Part shown: positions 1 through 5,109 of the stretch, one piece after another
How positions within the stretch are numbered: position 1 is the first letter of the stretch
Layout: every line of letters starts with the position of its first letter
Source: Rhodobacter sp.
GTDB lineage: Bacteria; Pseudomonadota; Alphaproteobacteria; Rhodobacterales; Rhodobacteraceae
Direction: 5' to 3'
Length of the DNA: 5,109 bases
Assembly: GCA_013824045.1 (NCBI GenBank)
Contig: PNND01000058.1
Coordinates: 1-5,109, forward strand
Notes under the pieces: model-generated
Seen by the model: the letters and a program-made list of their open reading frames with translations, nothing else
Told to the model about the DNA's origin: nothing
Databases searched by the model: none
Translations under genes and position numbers: made by a program

Positions 1-1445
1 CCGACATTGACAAGGAATCCAAGACGTTCGCGGATTTCCTTCAGGATGGCGCGGGCGATTTCGTTCTTCTGGTTGGTCAGGCTTTCGGGAACGCTGCCGA
101 TCCAGGCATAGGCCTCTTTGATGGACATGCGGACGACTTCACCCACATGCAGACCTGCGATCTTGACTGCCAGCGCCTCGGGCTTCAGGCGATAGCCGTG
201 GCAGGTGCCGCAATCGCGGTTGTTCTGATACCGCTCAAACTCTTCGCGCACCCAGTTACTATCGGTTTCGCGATAGCGGCGTTCCATGTTGGGAATGACG
301 CCTTCGAAGACGCGGCTCACTTCGTAGATGCGGCCACCTTCGTCATAGCGAAAGCGGATCTCTTCATCGCCGGAGCCGTGCAGGAAGACCTGATGCACAT
401 GGGCTGGCAAGTCTTTCCATTTCTTCTTGGCATCGAATTCGTAGTGTTTCGCAAGGGCCTGGATGGTTTGCGTGAAGTAGGGGCTTTTCGATTTGGCCCA
501 AGGCGCAAGCGCGCCTTGCATCAGGGTCAGCCCCTGATCGGGGACGACAAGGCGTTCGTCGAAGAACAGCTCTACCCCAAGCCCGTCACAGGCCGGGCAA
601 GCGCCGAAAGGTGCGTTGAAGGAGAAGAGACGCGGCTCGATCTCCGAGATGGTGAAGCCTGACACCGGGCAGGCGAATTTCTCCGAATAGGTGATGCGCT
701 GCGGATCGCCCTCGCCCTCGCCCGGCGCGGTTTCGATAATGGCAATGCCATCGGCAAGGTCGAGCGCGGTACGGAAACTGTCGGCCAGACGCGTTTCCAG
801 CCCTTCACGGACGATGATGCGGTCGACGACGACGTCGATGTCATGGCGGAACTTCTTGTCCAGCGTCGGCGGTTCTTCCAACTCATAGAAGGTGCCGTCC
901 ACCTTCACGCGCTGGAAACCCTGTTTGCGAAGTTCGAGGAATTCCTTTTTGTATTCCCCCTTCCGGTCGCGGACGATCGGGGCGAGCAGATAGGCGCGGC
1001 TGCCCTCAGCCATGGCCATGACGGCATCCACCATGTCCTGCACCTGCATCGCGGTGATGGGCAGGCCGGTGGCGGGGCTGTAGGGGGTGCCCACGCGGGC
1101 AAACAGCAGGCGCATGTAATCATAGATTTCGGTTACCGTGCCAACGGTGGAACGGGGGTTCTTTGACGTGGTCTTTTGTTCGATGCTGATCGCGGGGGAC
1201 AGGCCGCTGATGTGATCGACATCGGGTTTGCCCATCATATCGAGGAACTGCCGCGCATAGGCCGAGAGCGATTCGACATAGCGGCGCTGGCCTTCGGCAT
1301 AGATCGTGTCAAAAGCGAGCGACGACTTGCCCGAACCGGACAGGCCGGTAATCACAACCAGTTTGTCGCGCGGGATGTCTACATCCACGCCCTTGAGATT
1401 GTGTTCGCGCGCGCCGCGCACTTCGATGAACTTCTGTTCGGCCAT
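1..1445 (-). CDS. uvrA: UvrABC system protein A, N-terminal half (partial, 3' end outside window)
   Basis: UvrA is the damage-scanning ATPase of nucleotide excision repair. It works in the cytoplasm as a dimer and loads UvrB onto lesions. The visible 481 codons are about half of the usual ~940-residue protein; the gene runs off the left edge. Seen in the translation: N-terminal [11 protein letters not shown], Walker [10 protein letters not shown] (residues 34-42), the [14 protein letters not shown] block (54-67), the [19 protein letters not shown]-loop region (87-104), the first zinc module at 259-286 and the CGTCHGYRL element (412-420). The second ABC signature and second nucleotide site lie beyond the edge. 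In the zinc module the usual C-x2-C...C-x2-C reads C259-PV-S262...C283-PA-C286, so one cysteine is replaced by serine. An in-frame ATG also lies at 1451, but GGGGGA at 1452-1457 touches that codon and sits 6 nt before the ATG at 1445, which favours 1445. A LexA box upstream indicates SOS control. Identity is very secure. Confidence 0.98.
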   Translation of the reverse strand, partial: MAEQKFIEVRGAREHNLKGVDVDIPRDKLVVITGLSGSGKSSLAFDTIYAEGQRRYVESLSAYARQFLDMMGKPDVDHISGLSPAISIEQKTTSKNPRSTVGTVTEIYDYMRLLFARVGTPYSPATGLPITAMQVQDMVDAVMAMAEGSRAYLLAPIVRDRKGEYKKEFLELRKQGFQRVKVDGTFYELEEPPTLDKKFRHDIDVVVDRIIVREGLETRLADSFRTALDLADGIAIIETAPGEGEGDPQRITYSEKFACPVSGFTISEIEPRLFSFNAPFGACPACDGLGVELFFDERLVVPDQGLTLMQGALAPWAKSKSPYFTQTIQALAKHYEFDAKKKWKDLPAHVHQVFLHGSGDEEIRFRYDEGGRIYEVSRVFEGVIPNMERRYRETDSNWVREEFERYQNNRDCGTCHGYRLKPEALAVKIAGLHVGEVVRMSIKEAYAWIGSVPESLTNQKNEIARAILKEIRERLGFLVNV

Positions 1446-1451
1446 GCCCAT

Positions 1452-1457
1452 TCCCCC
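1452..1457 (-). promoter_or_regulatory. Ribosome binding site of uvrA, decides the start
   Basis: On the minus strand GGGGGA ends 6 nt before the ATG at 1445, a normal Shine-Dalgarno spacing. The upstream in-frame ATG at 1451 directly abuts this element, so it would have no usable spacing. This is the reason for choosing the shorter start (MAEQKF...). Confidence 0.6.
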
Positions 1458-1471
1458 GGACGGATGAGACG

Positions 1472-1500
1472 TAGATAGGCCATGCGGCGCGAGTCTCCAA
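1472..1500 (-). promoter_or_regulatory. Candidate sigma-70-type promoter of uvrA
   Basis: On the minus strand a -35-like TTGGAG (1500-1495) is separated by exactly 17 nt from a -10-like TATCTA (1477-1472). A transcript would begin near 1465 and have a leader of about 20 nt, enough for the GGGGGA site. The LexA box lies 11 bp upstream of the -35 hexamer, so a repressor there could touch the polymerase only at its edge. That leaves room for another promoter that overlaps the box. The call rests on hexamer similarity only. Confidence 0.4.
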
Positions 1501-1511
1501 TGCAAAAAAGT

Positions 1512-1526
1512 GAACATTAAGTGAAC
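1512..1526 (-). promoter_or_regulatory. LexA (SOS) box upstream of uvrA
   Basis: The minus strand reads GTTCACTTAATGTTC, a perfect match to the direct-repeat LexA operator GTTC-N7-GTTC known from alphaproteobacteria, including the uvrA gene of Rhodobacter sphaeroides. The repeat extends beyond the core: AGTGAACA occurs twice on the plus strand (1509-1516 and 1520-1527), 11 bp apart, about one helical turn. It lies 67 bp upstream of the chosen uvrA start and 116 bp upstream of the divergent rhodanese start. UvrA is a classic SOS gene, so the site and the neighbour agree. Whether it also affects the rhodanese gene is unknown. Confidence 0.88.
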
Positions 1527-1580
1527 AGATGCAGGTTGTGCCGCGATACGCTCAGGCATTAATCACGATCGGGTGGGGTC

Positions 1581-1608
1581 TTTACATATTCTTTTTTTTG
1601 CATATGTT
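1581..1608 (+). promoter_or_regulatory. Candidate promoter of the rhodanese gene
   Basis: TTTACA (1581-1586) and TATGTT (1603-1608) are spaced 16 nt apart, with a run of eight T's (1592-1599) between them. A transcript would start near 1615, giving a leader of roughly 27 nt before the ATG at 1642. The AT-rich stretch stands out in an otherwise GC-rich region. It is a plausible housekeeping promoter on hexamer similarity only. A weaker alternative is TTGTGC (1535-1540) with ATTAAT (1558-1563), spaced 17 nt. Confidence 0.35.
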
Positions 1609-1612
1609 ATGC
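1585..1612. promoter_or_regulatory. Inverted repeats overlapping the rhodanese promoter, possible operator
   Basis: Two nested symmetries are visible. CATATTC (1585-1591) and GCATATG (1600-1606) form an imperfect inverted repeat, 6 of 7 pairs, across eight T's. GCATA (1600-1604) and TATGC (1608-1612) form a perfect 5-bp inverted repeat with a 3-nt centre. Both overlap the candidate -10 element, where a repressor would act. The first spacing resembles, imperfectly, the ATTC-N8-GAAT operator described for sulfide/persulfide-responsive ArsR-type repressors (SqrR/BigR), which would suit a sulfurtransferase gene. No regulator gene is in the window, and short AT-rich symmetries arise by chance. Confidence 0.2.
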
Positions 1613-1641
1613 GCAACACTCCCGGAAGAAAGGTTGCTCCC

Positions 1642-1977
1642 ATGAACCCGATCACGTCCGTTCCCCAAGCCATCGATCTGGCCTCCAAAGGCGAGATCGT
1701 CCTTTTGGATGTGCGCGAGGCGGGCGAAGTTGCCACCTCTGGCACGGCGCGGGGGGCGATCCATATTCCGTTGGGCCTGCTGCCCCTGCGCGCGGATCCA
1801 CGCGCGCCGGACTATGATGCCCGGCTTACAGGAAAGCCCGTCGCGGTGTTCTGTGCAGCGGGGGCACGCGCGGGGCGGGCGGTGGAGCTGCTGCAACGGT
1901 TCGGGCATGAGGCCGTAAACATCGGCGGCTTTGGCGATTGGTGCGGTTGCGGCGGGCCGGTGCAGCGTCACGCCTGA
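1642..1977 (+). CDS. Single-domain rhodanese-like protein (putative sulfurtransferase)
   Basis: The 111-residue product is one rhodanese domain and nothing else. Such proteins carry sulfane sulfur as a cysteine persulfide and pass it to cyanide, thiols or proteins; the natural partner here cannot be told. Seen: LDVRE (22-26), the GAIHIPLG strand and turn (39-45), and the active-site loop CAAGAR (71-76), which keeps the catalytic cysteine C71 and the closing arginine. The C-terminal GGFGDW (95-100) is typical of the family. It is followed by CGC (C101, C103), a CxC pair where many relatives have a lysine/alanine-type stretch before GGPV. There is no signal peptide or membrane segment, so it is probably cytoplasmic. 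The ATG at 1642 is chosen because GAAAGG ends 8 nt before it; an in-frame ATG at 1609 and a GTG at 1573 lack a ribosome site and fall in the promoter-like region. The last 10 bp overlap the convergent transporter gene. Confidence 0.9.
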   Translation: MNPITSVPQAIDLASKGEIVLLDVREAGEVATSGTARGAIHIPLGLLPLRADPRAPDYDARLTGKPVAVFCAAGARAGRAVELLQRFGHEAVNIGGFGDWCGCGGPVQRHA

Positions 1978-3131
1978 CGGGCGCGACGTCGGGCCTGCAG
2001 GGCGTGAACGGCAATCCCAGCCGCGCAGAGCGGCAGCGCAAAGGCGATCACGCCAGACGGACCCATGCCAGCGATCAGCAGCGCAAGGACTGGCGTGCCC
2101 GACGTAGTGCCGAGATTGCCAAGCTGCGCCACCGCACCGGAGGCGCGGGCGCGATCTTCGGCCGTGATGTTCAATTGCGGGATGGCTGCAAAGCTGGCCC
2201 CCTGGACGATCCCCATGGCCCCGGCCAGAGCAAAGGCCGCCAGAAGGGTGACCGTCCCCTGCCCCCAGCCTGCCCCAAGCACTAGCGCCGCCACCAACCC
2301 GGCAGCGTAGCCCGCCTGCACCATCCGCACGGCGGACATGTAGCTTAGGCCCCACACACCCAAGGTCAGGGAAACAGCGATGGAGAAAAGCGGCATGCCG
2401 GCCGCAGCGAAGGCGCGCTGCCCCTCGGGCAACAGGGGGGGGAACAGCGTGAGCAGCGCCACATAAAGTGCGGTGTAGAAGACAAAGCCCATGGCCGGGG
2501 CGGCGATGCTGGGCGAGGCATAGATGGTGCCATGCTGGCGGATCAGACCGCCCAACGAGGGCAAGGGTGGCGCGGCGGGGTCCGTTGGAAGAAGGATGTG
2601 CAGAATGAGCGCAAGCGCCGCCATCCACCCCGCATGGCCAAGGAAAAGCGCAGTGATGCTACCGTCGGCCAGAAGCGGCGGGGCGACGAGGGCAAGCAGG
2701 GCGTAAGTCACACCGAAGAAGCTGCTCCAGAGTGTCATGGCAAGGCCCTGCTGCCGGGGAGGCGCTAGCCCCGCGATCATCGTGGGGCCGACCACAACGA
2801 TGGCCAGATGCGACACACCTTCCAGAATGCGGGTCAGGATCAGGGCGATGTAGGGGAGCGGCAGGGTTTGCAGCGCGGATACCACCGCGCCGAGCGCCAA
2901 TGCCGCCACAATGGCGCGACGGGGGCCGATGCGGGCGACAAGGAGCCCTGCCGTGGTGCCGAAGATCAGTCCTACAATCCCGACGATGGACACGATCAGG
3001 CCAATGCCCGCCGCCCCTTGTTCGGGATAGCGGGCAGCCATCAGGTCAAAAGCAAAGGACAGCTTGCCGAATTGCGCGGCAGAGCCGAGGCCCGCAAGCC
3101 AGAGGGCGAAGATGGTGAGGAGGATGCGCAT
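1968..3131 (-). CDS. Major facilitator superfamily (MFS) transporter, substrate unknown
   Basis: The 387-residue, strongly hydrophobic protein has about twelve predicted membrane segments, roughly 4-25, 41-64, 72-88, 93-115, 130-153, 163-182, 209-230, 242-262, 265-286, 292-315, 333-355 and 357-378. A short central loop with prolines (183-208) separates the two six-helix halves. Seen MFS features: the loop 2-3 motif in degenerate form, GLLVARIGPRRA (62-73), and the helix-4 signature TRILEG (100-105). This is a secondary transporter of the inner membrane, probably driven by a proton gradient. Length is normal for small MFS permeases. The sequence does not tell me whether it exports drugs or takes up a metabolite, so no symbol is given. 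The ATG at 3131 follows a modest AGGG about 5 nt upstream. The basic tail RRRARQA fits a cytoplasmic C-terminus. It runs convergent to the rhodanese gene with a 10-bp overlap and divergent from the HExxH gene. Confidence 0.88.
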   Translation of the reverse strand: MRILLTIFALWLAGLGSAAQFGKLSFAFDLMAARYPEQGAAGIGLIVSIVGIVGLIFGTTAGLLVARIGPRRAIVAALALGAVVSALQTLPLPYIALILTRILEGVSHLAIVVVGPTMIAGLAPPRQQGLAMTLWSSFFGVTYALLALVAPPLLADGSITALFLGHAGWMAALALILHILLPTDPAAPPLPSLGGLIRQHGTIYASPSIAAPAMGFVFYTALYVALLTLFPPLLPEGQRAFAAAGMPLFSIAVSLTLGVWGLSYMSAVRMVQAGYAAGLVAALVLGAGWGQGTVTLLAAFALAGAMGIVQGASFAAIPQLNITAEDRARASGAVAQLGNLGTTSGTPVLALLIAGMGPSGVIAFALPLCAAGIAVHALQARRRARQA

Positions 3132-3249
3132 ATCGCCCTGTCTGTTGCGCAGGCGACCCTAGGGCCAAGGGTAGCAGGCTTCAAGCGGGCGAGAATGACA
3201 TCCTTATGAAGGTCTTGCAACGATCCGGCAACGGTTTAGCATCAAAACG
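3132..3249. promoter_or_regulatory. Divergent promoter region between the MFS and HExxH genes
   Basis: This 118-bp gap must hold the promoters of two diverging genes. The self-complementary hexamer TTGCAA (3215-3220) can act as a -35 on either strand. On the minus strand it pairs at 17 nt with CATTCT (3197-3192) for the transporter. On the plus strand it pairs at 16 nt with TAGCAT (3237-3242) for the HExxH gene. Two small inverted repeats are also present: ACCCT/AGGGT (3156-3160 and 3168-3172) and CCTT/AAGG (3202-3205 and 3209-3212). All matches are weak and are given as candidates only. Confidence 0.3.
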
Positions 3250-3707
3250 ATGACACGCCGCCTGATCCTGATGCTCCTCCTGCTTGCCCCCGCGCCCGCC
3301 CTGGCGAGCGATCTTTGCGCGCTGGCGCTGGACATGGAGGCGCGGATTGCCGAAAGGCTGGGCTATATGCCGGGAGCCACCTGCCCGGAGATCGCCTTCG
3401 CCCTGCCTGTGGCGGGAGCGGCGCAACGGTCACAGGCCGGGGCTTATGATCCGATGACGGGGCGGATTGACCTTGCGCCTGATCTGGACCTGAGCACGGC
3501 CTATGGGCAGAGTTTCCTTTTGCACGAACTGGTTCACGCCGCGCAGTATCGGGCGGGGCGGGATCGCGCAGTGCCCTGCCCCGCCGCGCTGGAAGCGGAG
3601 GCATATCGCGAACAGGCCGATTTCCTAGTGGAAGCCGGCCTGTCACGCGAGGCTGTGCTGACGCGCGCGCTTGGCGCGCAACTGGGCAGCTGCCAGGCCC
3701 CCGAATA

Positions 3708-3711
<4 letters not shown>
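3250..3711 (+). CDS. Small secreted protein with HExxH zinc-binding motif (putative metallopeptidase-like, function unknown)
   Basis: The 153-residue product starts with a clear Sec signal peptide: basic MTRR, a leucine-rich core and a probable cleavage after ALA (residues 17-19), leaving about 134 residues in the periplasm or outside. HELVHAAQ (92-99) is a classic HExxH motif: H92 and H96 would bind zinc and E93 would be the general base. The helix after it, ALEAEAYREQADFL (113-126), offers E115 or E117 as a third, gluzincin-like ligand. Four cysteines in the mature part (C23, C45, C110, C148) suggest two disulfides, which fits export. It resembles short uncharacterised HELVH proteins of Rhodobacterales (perhaps the DUF6647 type, from memory). 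No substrate is known, and proteolysis is not shown by the motif alone. No Shine-Dalgarno is visible before the ATG, and no upstream in-frame start exists nearby. Its TAG stop overlaps the lpdA stop. Confidence 0.85.
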
Positions 3712-5102
<1,391 letters not shown>

Positions 5103-5109
5103 GAGTTTA

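Noticed and set aside
147..662. 171-codon plus-strand open frame inside uvrA
   Set aside because: Antisense to well-conserved uvrA codons, with no known domain and no ribosome site of note. Its openness follows from third-position GC bias.
1573..1641. N-terminal extension of the rhodanese from GTG 1573 or ATG 1609
   Set aside because: These starts have no Shine-Dalgarno and lie in or directly after the promoter-like AT-rich stretch. The rhodanese domain is complete from 1642, which has a well-spaced GAAAGG.
1582..2628. Long (348-codon) open frame on the minus strand across the rhodanese and transporter genes
   Set aside because: It is a frame shadow of the MFS gene. The translation has no recognisable domain, is Arg/Cys/His/Gly-rich as expected of out-of-frame GC-rich DNA, and covers the rhodanese gene and its promoter antisense.
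3156..3172. ACCCT/AGGGT hairpin between the divergent genes as a terminator
   Set aside because: Neither neighbouring gene ends here, since both start from this gap, and there is no U-tract. At most it is a weak operator candidate.
3665..3679. GCGCGC-TTG-GCGCGC hairpin near the end of the HExxH gene as a terminator for lpdA or the HExxH gene
   Set aside because: The 6-bp stem is strong but has no T-run on either strand and lies within codons. Such GC repeats are frequent by chance at this base composition.
3685..3694. Perfect 10-bp palindrome GGCAGCTGCC
   Set aside because: It is inside coding sequence, has no loop and no T-run, and matches no operator I can name at that place.

Overview
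The window reads as ordinary chromosomal DNA from a high-GC alphaproteobacterium, most likely a member of the Rhodobacteraceae/Rhodobacterales. Three things point there: the G/C-rich third codon positions, the alphaproteobacterial form of the LexA operator (GTTC-N7-GTTC) in front of uvrA, and the UvrA and dihydrolipoyl dehydrogenase sequences, which look alphaproteobacterial. The taxonomic call is inference from the sequence alone; no search was run.

Layout from left to right: (1) positions 1-1445, minus strand, the N-terminal half of uvrA (nucleotide excision repair), cut by the window edge. (2) Positions 1446-1641, a divergent intergenic region with a perfect LexA/SOS box, a candidate uvrA promoter, a candidate promoter for the next gene and a small inverted repeat. 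(3) Positions 1642-1977, plus strand, a 111-aa single-domain rhodanese. (4) Positions 1968-3131, minus strand, a 387-aa major facilitator superfamily transporter whose last codons overlap the rhodanese gene by 10 bp. (5) Positions 3132-3249, a short divergent intergenic region. (6) Positions 3250-3711, plus strand, a small secreted protein with an HExxH zinc-binding motif. (7) Positions 3708-5102, minus strand, a complete 464-aa dihydrolipoyl dehydrogenase (lpdA, the E3 subunit of 2-oxoacid dehydrogenase complexes), whose stop codon shares a CTAG tetranucleotide with the stop codon of the HExxH gene.

The five genes alternate strand (-,+,-,+,-), so none is in an operon with another inside the window. 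They pair as two divergent intergenic regions and two convergent, overlapping gene ends. No common pathway links them: DNA repair, sulfur transfer, transport, an extracytoplasmic putative metalloprotein and central carbon metabolism. lpdA may belong to an operon that continues beyond the right edge.

I saw no mobile element, CRISPR array, RNA gene or phage remnant, and no clear new multi-gene system. The points most worth checking are the SOS box, the missing zinc-ligand cysteine in UvrA, the two overlapping convergent ends, the small secreted HExxH protein, and the possible thiol or persulfide control of the rhodanese gene.
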